From Strigamia acuminata (taxonomy: Eukaryota > Arthropoda > Chilopoda > Geophilomorpha > Linotaeniidae): a DNA stretch of 64,000 nucleotides. How positions within the stretch are numbered: position 1 is the first letter of the stretch; each line of letters begins with the position of its first letter. This document shows positions 28,547-38,374 of this stretch, piece after piece. The notes below the pieces were generated by a model. It was not told the origin of the DNA and ran no database searches. It was given only the letters and a program-made list of their open reading frames with translations. Location of the stretch: NCBI GenBank assembly GCA_949358305.1, contig OX442314.1, forward strand, positions 11,277,060-11,341,059, read 5' to 3'. Position numbers and translations under genes: made by a program.

Positions 28547-28935
28547 GGTCCTCTATATCGTTTGGTTTTTAAAAAAAAATCCGTGGTTAGGTTGTTGAGA
28601 TATTGGGGTTTTAAGTTGTGACACCAAATTGGGAAATTTAGTACAAGTTTTTGCTGCGCAATGTTTAAGTGTTCGCCACTTGAAAACTAAGAAGGATAGA
28701 GTGTTGTGCCTTACAGGGTTTGTAGAGGAGAAGGTCCTCTATATCGTTTGGTTTTTGAAATAAAAAAATCCGTGATCAGGTTGTTGAGATATTGGGGTTT
28801 GAAGTTGTGGCACCAGATTTTTTTGTACCATATTCAAATGCTTGCTGCCCGAAAACTAAGAGGAGTAGAGACTTGTGCTTTTCACGGTTTGTTTAGGAAA
28901 AAGTCCTCTATCTTTTCATGTAAAAACCATTGAAA
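28547..28935. repeat. Diverged direct repeats of about 185-195 bp
   Basis: The phrase GGTCCTCTATATCGTTTGG followed by an A-run, ATCCGTGG, and TTGTTGAGATATTGGGGTTT occurs at about 28548 and about 28732. A third partial copy starts near 28903. The copies are not in frame with any gene. The stretch 28440-29829 otherwise shows no credible coding sequence; it looks like decayed repeat sequence. Confidence 0.55.
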
Positions 28936-29829
28936 TCCGTGGTAAAAAAAAAAAATGGGATTTGTTCTATCTGTAGTTTGGACGAATGTGAATGTGGTTG
29001 TGGTGCCAACTTCAGCCAGTTCCAAGAAATGTGCTCACCGTTTTGCACGGTGGGCGATAAATCAAACACGTTTTTTTGGACTCGCAGTTCAGTTTCAAAC
29101 ATACCATAGGTTTTGTGCGTGGGAAATAAATTTTTATACGTTTTTCGGATCTCTATTTCAGATGAAATAGGTTTTGCACGTAGGCCATAAATTTGAATAT
29201 TTGCACTTGGAAAGTGATTCGGTTTATCGCCCATGAACACGAGATGGGGGCGGATGGGCGACGGCCCCGGGTGCACCAAGCAATGGGATGCTGAAGGCGC
29301 CAATAATTATAAAATTTCTGTGATTCTTTCTTGCTCCCAACGATTCTTCGGTAATGCGCTCATTCGAATACATCACACATTGGGGAAAAAAATGCCAACT
29401 TTACGGTAACATTAATACCAGCAGAATGAGTACAACAATGCGATTTTTATTCTTACGCATCCGTGCTCGTTTAAGAACAAACTTAGCAAATGAATTAAAG
29501 GTCCAAAACAACTCACATTTTTGTTCGGAAATTATCAACAAATTGTGAAATATCATTAAATGAAAAATGAAAAATTGTGGAATTGGCTACCCCCTCATAC
29601 AACCATTTTGTCCTTTTCGGATGGAATTTATTTTTTATTTAAATGCCACTGTTCAGGATGAACGTTAATTTTCTGCAACAATACAAGTATAATGGTCAAA
29701 TCAATTTTTTTTTAAATTAATATCATCAATAAACTTGTACAAAATTACAATATTAATTATTATTGCAATTTGCAAACAAACAATAGTGTGTATTCGACGT
29801 CGGCATATTCAATAATTATATTCTGCTAG

Positions 29830-31290
29830 TTAATGATTGGCAAAGGCAAAAAGTTTAGATTCCAGCGCTTCGTAACATGATAAATCAGTTTGAAAAAGGC
29901 ACACTTCAGTCGGTTGCTTGCCGCCTTCCGAATCATCTTCGTATTCATCATCAGTTAATCTTCTGATATAAGCAATCCCAAAATCATAAATATGTCGTTT
30001 AAAACGTCGCAAGATGCCATCTGTTGGGAAAATTTCACGCAGAAACTGATCCAACACGGCTCCTCCGTCATTGACAACCATTAACACGCACGTGCGTATT
30101 TTCGATAACATTAAATTGTACTTCTTCTTTTCACCCGCACTATTCATCAGCATCTTAAGCAGATCAAGATCCTCAAAGTTCAACAGACTCATTATGGTAT
30201 AATCGTCTTCGATTATGTTCTGTTTTAGTTTGCTGGAAGAACAGCTCCACAATTTCTTAAAAAGTCTTTTTTTAAGAAAACCAACAAGACCACTCCGGCA
30301 AATACTTTGGAAATGAATAATATAATACATAAAGCATCTTTGATCATAACTATCAACCATACACAACAAAGTGGAATCCAAAAAGTCATGCCAATATCTG
30401 TTTGACTTCATTAGACTCTCTACCAGAACGGTAAAATTAGTGTTCATCGATTCGCAATTGCTGAATGTCGATTCCAGTTGCTTTTTCGTAAAATGATTTA
30501 ATAGAAAGAACATGGTATCCGATGGGCCGTCATGCAGACATTCCCAACAAAGATCTATGAATCGATTCCTCTCTTCCGCATCATCATTAGTATCCCATAT
30601 GTACTGTAAAACTAAATCAAGATCATACTGCATCGCCAGTCTGACAATATCGGTCATATAGTAGTGTTGGCAATTGAATAATTCTCGGATTTCTATTGCG
30701 AATTCAAACTTCAGCCTGGTTTCATCGTCAAAAAGCAATTCGTCGTGGTAGTTGATTCCTTTTAAGACGAATGGCAACTTTTCCCACAAAATCTTCACAT
30801 AATTTACTAAACAAAAATGACACGCAAGATTGTAAAGAGTCCCATTGGTCCTCAAGGCTTCGTTGCTTTCGTCGTTGTAGAGCAAAACAAACGTTTCTTT
30901 TTTGTCAATTGCTCCGTGACCCGTCCAAGCAATATCATTAACAAAAGCGTACGAAGTGACATTCTCAGTAAAAGTGAATCTTTCGAGATATTGTATCCAT
31001 TCGTGTATCTGAACACCAACTAGTGTAACGGCATTTTTTAATCCGTCCTTCAGGGTTGGAGGTAGATACAGATTTGCTCCTTTCATCACTTCATCTTCAA
31101 TTCGATGCCATTCCCTGGATTGCGTAGTTTTCTTTTTTCCAAAAATATTAGCTATTTTTAATTTAACTGCATCCTTTCGCCAAAACGAAATTGCGACAGC
31201 TAATAATGAGATTTTCTCCAAGCTGGGGCATGATTTTGCTTCCTTCAGATTTCTTTGAAGCTCAGCGTTTATTGTTTCGATTTTATCCAT
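29830..31290 (-). CDS. Array gene family copy 5, uncharacterised helical protein, 486 residues
   Basis: Used here as the family reference. I do not recognise the family. The protein looks cytosolic or nuclear: no signal peptide, membrane span or Cys-rich module. Conserved blocks are an N-terminal helix with SCPSL (about 20-24) and FWRKDAVKLKI (about 35-45), then REWHRIEDEVMKGANLYLP (about 58-76), VGVQIHEWIQYLE, FTENVTSYAFVNDIAW (about 106-121), NGTLYNLACHF, YVKILWEKLP, DLVLQYIWDT (about 225), FFLLNHFTKKQL, RYWHDFL, SGLVGFLKK, CVLMVVNDGGAVLDQFLR (about 410-427), an acidic stretch and a short hydrophobic end. The repeated helix-loop-helix look suggests an alpha-solenoid, possibly degenerate ankyrin-like, but no canonical ankyrin motif is visible. 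The 5' UTR intron is 31293-31511. Confidence 0.85.
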   Translation of the reverse strand: MDKIETINAELQRNLKEAKSCPSLEKISLLAVAISFWRKDAVKLKIANIFGKKKTTQSREWHRIEDEVMKGANLYLPPTLKDGLKNAVTLVGVQIHEWIQYLERFTFTENVTSYAFVNDIAWTGHGAIDKKETFVLLYNDESNEALRTNGTLYNLACHFCLVNYVKILWEKLPFVLKGINYHDELLFDDETRLKFEFAIEIRELFNCQHYYMTDIVRLAMQYDLDLVLQYIWDTNDDAEERNRFIDLCWECLHDGPSDTMFFLLNHFTKKQLESTFSNCESMNTNFTVLVESLMKSNRYWHDFLDSTLLCMVDSYDQRCFMYYIIHFQSICRSGLVGFLKKRLFKKLWSCSSSKLKQNIIEDDYTIMSLLNFEDLDLLKMLMNSAGEKKKYNLMLSKIRTCVLMVVNDGGAVLDQFLREIFPTDGILRRFKRHIYDFGIAYIRRLTDDEYEDDSEGGKQPTEVCLFQTDLSCYEALESKLFAFANH

Positions 31291-31510
31291 TTCTGTGTAA
31301 AGAATTCAAATAGATAATTAAATATTGTTGAAAAACAACTGTAATAATATCTAAACTCACTGAATTACATATAGACTACGTACCAAAAGGTTATTAAAAC
31401 TAAAAAATTTCGTATTGTCCAATAGAATTCTGCAGCAAGGTACAACTTTTCTCTGAAAGAAAGAACTATAGGCATACGGTAATTTATAAATTCGAAGAAC
31501 CGACGACTTA

Positions 31511-31640
31511 CCACTTGTTCGCTTGGATCTCACTTGTCAGTCGATTTGCCGCCAACCCTCTGGTGGGCAGTGTTCGAAAGAAATAAAAAAGATTTTTACC
31601 GAAAGATGGTACTGAGTTCAACAACCAAAAGTAAAATTAT
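31511..31640 (-). promoter_or_regulatory. Conserved 5' leader exon/promoter block of copy 5
   Basis: Same block as at 22505-22640, with donor GTAAGT at the boundary. The similarity continues past the block into the 3' flank shared by neighbouring copies. Confidence 0.45.
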
Positions 31641-32037
31641 TTTAAGCTTCTGCTTTCTTCGAGGCATTTACTTTTTTTTCTTTTTCGCTTTCTTTGAAAA
31701 TATATATTTTCTAGGTTTGAGGTGTTTTCAGTAGATTTATCACTCGAATAATCAGTTTTTTGAATGACGTCGCGCATTTGGTTTCATCATAATAGTACTA
31801 TTATGGTTTCATCCACTTCTTATGCGTTATGTATTTCCCACACAATTCGCAATTGTCCAGGAATTGTGAAAACTTACAATAACTTTATTATTCCAGAATT
31901 AATAAATTTTATTACTAAAAACACACGCCTAATACATTCCAATTTCCAATTCAATAAATTTCTACAAAATTCTTGAAAAAATTATATTAATGAAAATGGA
32001 AAAAAAAACATTTAACAATTTTAATAACTTCCGCTGA

Positions 32038-33501
32038 TTAATGGTTGGCAAAATCAAAAAGTTTATTTTCTAGCGATTCGTAACAAGATAAATCAGTTTT
32101 AAAAATACACTCTTCAGTCGGTCGCTTGCCATCTTCCGAGTCATATTCGTATCCATCATCAGTTAATCCTCTGATGTAATCAATCCCAAAATCGTAAATC
32201 TCCCGCTTAATACGTTGCAACACGTCACCAGTTTGGAAAATTTCACGCAAAAACTGATCCAACACGGCTCCTCCATCATTCACAACCATTAACACGCACG
32301 TCAAGCTTTTCGCCATTACTAATTTGTACTTCGTCGTTTCATCCGCAGTATTCATCAGCATCTTAAGCAGATCAAGATCCTCAAAGTTCAACAGACTCAT
32401 TACCGGTATGGAATGATTGTTATCGATTATGATTTGTTTTAGTTTGCTGGAAGAACGGCTCCACAATTTCTTGAAAAGTTTTTTTTTCAGAAAACCAGCA
32501 AGACCACTCCGACAAATCTGATTTAACTGACTAATATAATATATTGAGCAGTTTTCATCCAAACTGTCAACCACATCGAGCAAAGTGGAATGCAAAAATT
32601 CATGCCAATATCTGTTTGACTTGAGCAGACTTTGTATCATGCTGCGGAAACGTGGGTTCAGCCACGTATATTTCAATGTAAATTTCAGTTGATGTTTCGG
32701 AAAATGATTTAATAGAAAGAACATGGTATCCGGTGAGCAGCGATTCACAACTTTCCAACAGTAAGCTGTAAATCGATTCCTCTCTCTCGCATCAGCCTTA
32801 CTATCCCATATGTACTGTATAACTAAATCAAGCTCATAATCCATCGCCAGTCTGACAATATTGGTCATATTGTAGACTTGGCCGTTGAATAATTTTCGAA
32901 TTTCTATTGCGAATTCAAACTTCAGCCTGGTTTCATCGTCAAAAAGCAATTCGTCGTCGTAGTTGATTCCTTTTAAGACGAATGGTAACTTTTCCCACAA
33001 AATCTTCACATAATTTACTAAACAAAAATGACACGCAAGATTGTAAAGAGTCCCATTGGTCCTCAAGGCTTCGTTGCTTTCGTCGTTGTAAAGCAAAACA
33101 AATGTTTCTTTTTTGTCAATTGCTCCATGAACCGTCCAAGCAATGTCATTAACAAAAGCGTACGAAGTGACATTCTCAGTAAAAGTGTATTCTTCGAGAT
33201 ATTTGATCCATTCGTGTATCTGAACACCAACTAGTGCAACGGCATTTTTTAATCCGTCCTTCAGGGTTGCAGGTAGATACAGATTTGCTCCTTGCATCAC
33301 TTCATCTTCTATTCGACGCCATTCCCTGGAATGCAGGGTTTTATTTTTACCAAAATAATTGGTAATTTTCAATTTAACCGCATCTTTTCGCCAAAATGAA
33401 ATTGCGATTGTTAATAATGATAATTTCTCCAAGCTGGGGCAGGATTTGGCGTTTTTCAGATTTTCTTTAAGGCGAGCATATATTATTTCGATGGCGTCCA
33501 T
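32038..33501 (-). CDS. Array gene family copy 6, uncharacterised helical protein, 487 residues
   Basis: Intact paralogue. The longest frame starts at 33540, but the acceptor (CACACAG then AAATGG) precedes the ATG at 33501 (MDAIEIIYARLKENLKNAKS), so that start is chosen. The first 75 codons belong to the MDAIEI type, shared only with the relic at 25061-25357. From about codon 75 to 190 it is almost identical to copies 2 and 5, which suggests gene conversion or recombination between subtypes. The region from about 190 to 330 is strongly diverged (WLNPRFRSMIQSLLKSNRYW). It ends LFDFANH. The inferred 5' UTR intron is 33504-33770 (donor GTAAGT). Confidence 0.85.
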   Translation of the reverse strand: MDAIEIIYARLKENLKNAKSCPSLEKLSLLTIAISFWRKDAVKLKITNYFGKNKTLHSREWRRIEDEVMQGANLYLPATLKDGLKNAVALVGVQIHEWIKYLEEYTFTENVTSYAFVNDIAWTVHGAIDKKETFVLLYNDESNEALRTNGTLYNLACHFCLVNYVKILWEKLPFVLKGINYDDELLFDDETRLKFEFAIEIRKLFNGQVYNMTNIVRLAMDYELDLVIQYIWDSKADARERNRFTAYCWKVVNRCSPDTMFFLLNHFPKHQLKFTLKYTWLNPRFRSMIQSLLKSNRYWHEFLHSTLLDVVDSLDENCSIYYISQLNQICRSGLAGFLKKKLFKKLWSRSSSKLKQIIIDNNHSIPVMSLLNFEDLDLLKMLMNTADETTKYKLVMAKSLTCVLMVVNDGGAVLDQFLREIFQTGDVLQRIKREIYDFGIDYIRGLTDDGYEYDSEDGKRPTEECIFKTDLSCYESLENKLFDFANH

Positions 33502-33770
33502 TTCTGTGTGAAAAATAGATGGTTTAATACAATTGAACAATAATTATGGTGTTATCGAAACTCAACTGAATTAAATATCGACTATCAACTCAAACTTGAA
33601 GATTATCACTGCGAAGGAATTTCGTAACTTAACTTCCAATATAGTTCTACTACAAGGTTCAACTACCGGTAGTTCTCTGAAACAGAAAAAACGAATTTGC
33701 ACATACGAGGAACGTACACTGGAAAATCACTTAAGTCAAAGGCAGTTTTTATTTTTCCACGGGTACTTAC

Positions 33771-34114
33771 CACTTAGCTGGGATATCTAACTTGTAAGTA
33801 TACTCGAGTTGCACTCAAAAAGGGACCTCACAATCTCTACTCCCATTGGTCGAGCTAGTTTACTACTAACTCCAGACTGTATACTACTACTAGGAGAAGT
33901 AGTTTTGTTTTTTATTTATTGTTGTGATTGTTATGACTAATTTAATTTATGTTATTTTGATTTTATTTAATAACAAATGTTATTTCCATCATTAAAATGA
34001 AGTTTCACACATTAAAAAATGTCAAACTCATGTTTGTTGTGTTTATTGCTTACATCGTCTGGAAGTTTGAATTTTAGGCCTTTACCTACGCAATCGATTG
34101 CAATGTCTGTACTT
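33771..34114. other. Spacer without recognisable gene
   Basis: AT-rich sequence between the leader of copy 6 and the third CXXC1 fragment. I see no coding frame, tandem repeat or transposon end here. Confidence 0.4.
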
Positions 34115-34238
34115 TGTAATAGTCTGTGGCGCATTCGGAACCCAAGGCGTGATCGACGAATCAACATCAAGCCCTAAACCTTTGCAGGATTCGCCATCGT
34201 CGTCCGAATATTCCTCTCTTGTTCAAACAAAATGTCCT
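34115..34238 (-). pseudogene. Duplicated 3' end of CXXC1, third fragment
   Basis: Matches CXXC1 at 38402-38541 and carries the same small deletions as the fragment at 25979-26100. It is followed at 34239 by the shared spacer (TTTGACTACC, then the phrase GTGCGTCATCATTGTTTACG). Confidence 0.8.
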
Positions 34239-34545
34239 TGTTATAATACTATATTTGACTACCATAGACTTGCATTTTTCCCCTTCATTGGCTAAGGTAC
34301 CGGTAATGACAATGTGACATTATTGCACCGTGCGTCATCATTGTTTACGTTTAGTTTGTCATCAGTACACTACGGTACTGAAAAAGGGTTAGGTTGGTGC
34401 AACCATTTTTTCCTTACTTTTATATTAAATTATTTTTGATTTTAATGTTAATTTTAATAGTGAATGTTAATTTTCTGCAACAATTAATGGAAAAATCAAG
34501 TTTTTTATTATCATCAATAAATTTCCATAAAATTACTTGAAAGCA

Positions 34546-34660
34546 AATAGTATTATGTTATATAGTATTATATAGTATTATGTTATATAGTATTATATAG
34601 TATTATGTTATATAGTATTATATAGTATTATGTTATATAGTATTATATAGTATTATATTA
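34546..34660. repeat. 25-bp tandem repeat, about 4.5 units
   Basis: TATTATGTTA recurs at 34551, 34576, 34601 and 34626, giving a 25-bp period built from TATAGTATTA. It lies about 10 bp downstream of the stop of array copy 7 and is absent at the same place in copy 4. Confidence 0.8.
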
Positions 34661-34671
34661 ACTTAACATAT

Positions 34672-36120
34672 TTAATGATTGGAAAAAGCAAAAAGTTTAT
34701 TTTCCAGCGATTCGAGAGACGATAAATTAGTTTGGAAAATACATTCTTCCTTGACATAATCATCTTCATCTTCTGAATCATATTCGTATCCAACGTTAGT
34801 TAATCTTCTGATGTAACCTATCCCAAATTCACAAACATTTCGCTTAAAATCTCGTACAACTTCATCAGTTTGGAATATTTGGCGCAGGAATTGATCCAAC
34901 ACGGGTCCTCCACCATTAACAATCATTAACACGCACGTGGATCTTTTTGACATCATCAATTCATATTTCATCTTTTCATTCCCAGTATTCAGCACCATCT
35001 TAAGAAGATCTTCGTAGTTCAACAGACTCATCATGTAACAGTCGCGTGGGAATATAAGCCGTTCTAGTTTGCTGGGAAAACGGTTCCACAATTTTCGGAT
35101 CAGTCTTTTTGTTAAAAAACCAGCAAGGCCACCACGCCGAATATCTTTTAATAAGTTGTCATAAAAGACATCAATCCCTTCAACAGAACTTACATCATAG
35201 AAATGAACCGTATCGATCAAAGTAGTATACAAAAAGTCATGCCAAAATCTCTTTTGCGTTAGCAGACAATTTTTTATGGTGATGATGATGAACCAAAATT
35301 TCAGTTGTTTTTTCGATACATGATTTAATAGAAAGTACATGTTATCCCATCGTTCGAACCATGTCTTTTGCAAACAAAAATCTATCATTAGATTCCTCTC
35401 ATCCGCATTACTCCGAGTATCCCACACGTACTGTAAAACTAAATCAAAATCGCAAGTGGCCGCTAGCTTGAGAATTTCGTTTATATTGCAGTCTTGGCCA
35501 TTGAATAATTTTCGAATTTTTATTGCGAGTTCAAACTTCTGCCTGGTTTCATCGGATGAATGTAACTCGTCGTCGTAGTTGGTTTCTTTTAAGGCCAGTG
35601 GTAACTTTTCCCACAAAATCTTGACATAATCTACTAAACAAAAATGACTAGCCAGATTGTAAAGAGTCCCATTGGTCCTCAAGGCTTCGTTGTTTTCGTC
35701 GTTGTAGAGTAAAACAAACGTTTCTTTTTTGTCAATTGCTCCATGAACCGTCCAAGCAATGTCATTAACAAAAGCGTACGAAGTGACATTCTCAGTAAAA
35801 GTGAATTTTTCGAGATATCTTATCCAGTAATGTATCTGAATACCAACGAGTGCAATTGCGCATTTTAGTTCGTCATTCAGCCCAACAAGAGGTAAGTTCA
35901 GGTTTGCTCCTTTCATCACTTCGTCTTCAATTTGATGCCATTCCCTGGATTTTAGTATTTTCTTTTTTTCAAAGAAATTGGTTATTTTCAATTTAACCGC
36001 ATCTTTTCGCCAAAATGAAATTGCCACAGCTAATAATGAGATTTTCTCCAAGCTAGGGCACGATTTTGCATTTTGCAGATTTTCTTGAAGGCGGTCGTAT
36101 ATTATTTGGATTTTGTCCAT
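34672..36120 (-). CDS. Array gene family copy 7, uncharacterised helical protein, 482 residues
   Basis: Intact paralogue and sister of copy 4 (26451-27908): MDKIQIIYDRLQENLQNAKS, IHYWIRYLEKFTF, YFLLNHVSKKQLKF, GGPVLDQFLRQIF, EYDSEDEDDY, ending AFSNH. It is the copy nearest the intact CXXC1 gene. The acceptor TTTTTTACAG precedes the ATG at 36120. Its 5' UTR intron is expanded by the TIR transposon at 36169-37842. The likely donor and leader are beyond 37850, in the block near 37980-38110 that matches 28080-28190. Whether the expanded intron still splices is unknown. Confidence 0.85.
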   Translation of the reverse strand: MDKIQIIYDRLQENLQNAKSCPSLEKISLLAVAISFWRKDAVKLKITNFFEKKKILKSREWHQIEDEVMKGANLNLPLVGLNDELKCAIALVGIQIHYWIRYLEKFTFTENVTSYAFVNDIAWTVHGAIDKKETFVLLYNDENNEALRTNGTLYNLASHFCLVDYVKILWEKLPLALKETNYDDELHSSDETRQKFELAIKIRKLFNGQDCNINEILKLAATCDFDLVLQYVWDTRSNADERNLMIDFCLQKTWFERWDNMYFLLNHVSKKQLKFWFIIITIKNCLLTQKRFWHDFLYTTLIDTVHFYDVSSVEGIDVFYDNLLKDIRRGGLAGFLTKRLIRKLWNRFPSKLERLIFPRDCYMMSLLNYEDLLKMVLNTGNEKMKYELMMSKRSTCVLMIVNGGGPVLDQFLRQIFQTDEVVRDFKRNVCEFGIGYIRRLTNVGYEYDSEDEDDYVKEECIFQTNLSSLESLENKLFAFSNH

Positions 36121-36168
36121 TTCTGTAAAAAAAATTAAAAAAATTAAAAAAATTATTACGTATGGTAA

Positions 36169-37842
36169 TACAACTAGGGACTAAACCCTGACATCCTGGT
36201 CGCTCTTGATTGGTCCATATTATGGTTATCAGAAGCCATTTTGTATCCCTAATTCTATCCCACTTGTGATGCACTCACACCCACAAATCAACTATCAACA
36301 CTTTCCACTGCGATTACCGGCGCCGTGAGCAGACCACAACAACGTTAAAAATATGACGGAAAATAAAAGGGATTTCGACCGAAACAAATCCTTAATCTAA
36401 ATCGAGGTGACATCGAAGAAAAACGTCAAGTTTTCATCGATGGATCATGCGCAGAAAATTCTAAACGACCTGAACAATTCAAACAAGCTGGGATTTGTAA
36501 TGCAGGGAAGCATTACATATTAGACTTCTAAACCCTGTCCTTTCCTTTTGTCCCTAAATAAAACACCGAAATAAAAGAAAATAAAGTAATTTAAAAAAAA
36601 AAAATTTTTTTGCCAATATAAAGCAACAAAAAACAAAATCCCACCAAAATTTGATATGATATGCTGCGGAATTGTTGCATCGGGTTTGCTACAATCGGGA
36701 AATAAATCGCGCGGAAAACGTATCGCAACGTATGGCTCACGGGATCCGCCAGGTGGCGCTAGTACAATGTTACAACTTCCGGTGCGCGGACGGAAGTAGT
36801 ATTATTTAGACGGCTAAAAGTGCACTAAAACCGGTTTATTAATTCAACCGGAGGTCCGAGAAATCTGAAAATCCCTTACAATACTAATATAAGCATGCTG
36901 AATTTAATGCCGTTGTCCGTTTTGCTCTAGCTGCTATAGTTTTTGCGGAATCGTTGACGACGGACGGACGGACAGACAGACAGAACCGTTTCATGAGACT
37001 TTCTAAACATCAGGTTTAGACGTCTAAAAGACAGATTGGGACAAATTATACAAAAAAATCGCAACACGACATTTTGAAACACAACAATCAAAATATGATA
37101 TTTTAATTGGAGCAGATGATTGAGTTAGTTCGGGGATTTCACGCCAATCAATCATACAAGGGGATCATTAAACATGTAAACACTAAACAGTAATGTAAGA
37201 AAGGGATCGGGCAAATGTTGCGCGGCAGGTTTTGGAACCTTGAATGTTTTTGTTTCGGTGTGGGATTATGCATTATGTCATCGGGTGAGATTGTATGACC
37301 TATTAAGTAAGGAAGATTTTGAAGAAAGAAGGAATAAAGTAATTTAGATAAAAAATACCTTGTTTTATTTTAAAAAAATAAAAATTAGTGAGGACTCGTT
37401 GGGGCTCGTTGGTTTCTGCGGATTTGCCAATTGTATTGTTTTGGTTGGTTTTTTTGTTCTTAAAAGGCGACTTGGTGGGTGCTGGGTGGTTAGTTTCCTG
37501 TTTTTGATTTTGTGATATCGCAAAATGTCGTATTTCCTGTTGGTTGAGGAAAGATTTAAAATAAAAGTTCAGGATTTGGATAATTTTTAATTTTTTAGAT
37601 GTTTTTATTTGTGATGGAATTTGGTTTAAAATGTTGAATATTGGATAAAAATAATGAATTTTGATTAAAGAATGATGAATTTTGGTTAGAAAATGATGAA
37701 TTTTGGTTAGAAAATGATGAATTTTGGATTTGAAAATGATGAATTTTGGTTAGAAAATGATAATTTTAAATATCCCTCCTTTTCCAAACGTCATAATATG
37801 GACCAATCAAGAGCCACCAGGATATCAAGGTTTAGTCGCTTG
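36169..37842. mobile_element. TIR DNA transposon carrying a copied beta-spectrin intron fragment
   Basis: Imperfect inverted termini of about 50 bp. The left one (36169-36224) contains GACTAAACCCTGACATCCTGG and TTGATTGGTCCATATTATG. The right one (37792-37842) contains their complements. TGGTAA occurs on both sides (36163-36168 and 37843-37848) as a possible 6-bp TSD. The homologous position in the 5' UTR intron of copy 4 (about 27950) lacks the insertion. No transposase is recognisable. Inside, 37105-37765 is a near-copy of beta-spectrin intron 1 (51682 to about 52350). The superfamily is not assigned. Confidence 0.72.
37105..37765. repeat. Copy of a beta-spectrin intron 1 segment
   Basis: Aligns closely with 51682-52350, from AATTGGAGCAGATGATTGAG through GGGATCGGGCAAATGTTGCG to the GATGAATTTTGGTTAGAAAAT minisatellite. 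The minisatellite has only a few units here against roughly twenty in the intron. Small indels separate the copies. The direction of copying is inferred from this copy being inside a TIR element and inside another gene's intron. Confidence 0.85.
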
Positions 37843-38374
37843 TGGTAAAATAATATCGAAACGCAACTGAATTAAATATCAAAGGAATTTCCTTTCGTCC
37901 AAAAGAATTCTGCTATGAAATGTAACTATTTAGAAAAACACAAATAACTATAATTTACAGATACGAAGAACGTACGACGTACCACCATAGAGTAAAGAAA
38001 GTACTTTCTTTACTCACTTATTAGCTCGGACCTCCTTATGTCGCCGCCACGCCTCGGGTAAGCAGCAACCGAAGAAAATAAATATTTTGTTTACCGATAG
38101 ATGGCGATGTGTTTCCGTTTTATTCGAGGCACTTTTTTTTTTTCTTTTTCGTTTTTTAAATATATACTTTCCGGTTTTTGCTATTGAGGTTTTTTCAGTG
38201 GATTTATTTACAGTCCTTAAGTTTCCAGTTCAGTCCAACACATCCCAGCACCGTTCTGAATTCGCATTCTCGCATTAAAACACAAAACACTTCAAGAAAT
38301 AATAAATTTAATTTCTAAAAACGCAAACCTAATACATTACAATTCCAAAAAAAAAAAACATAAATAATATCTTC

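Noticed and set aside
34546-34660. CRISPR-like regular repeats
   Set aside because: Units are contiguous with no spacers; simple AT-rich tandem repeat in a eukaryotic genome.
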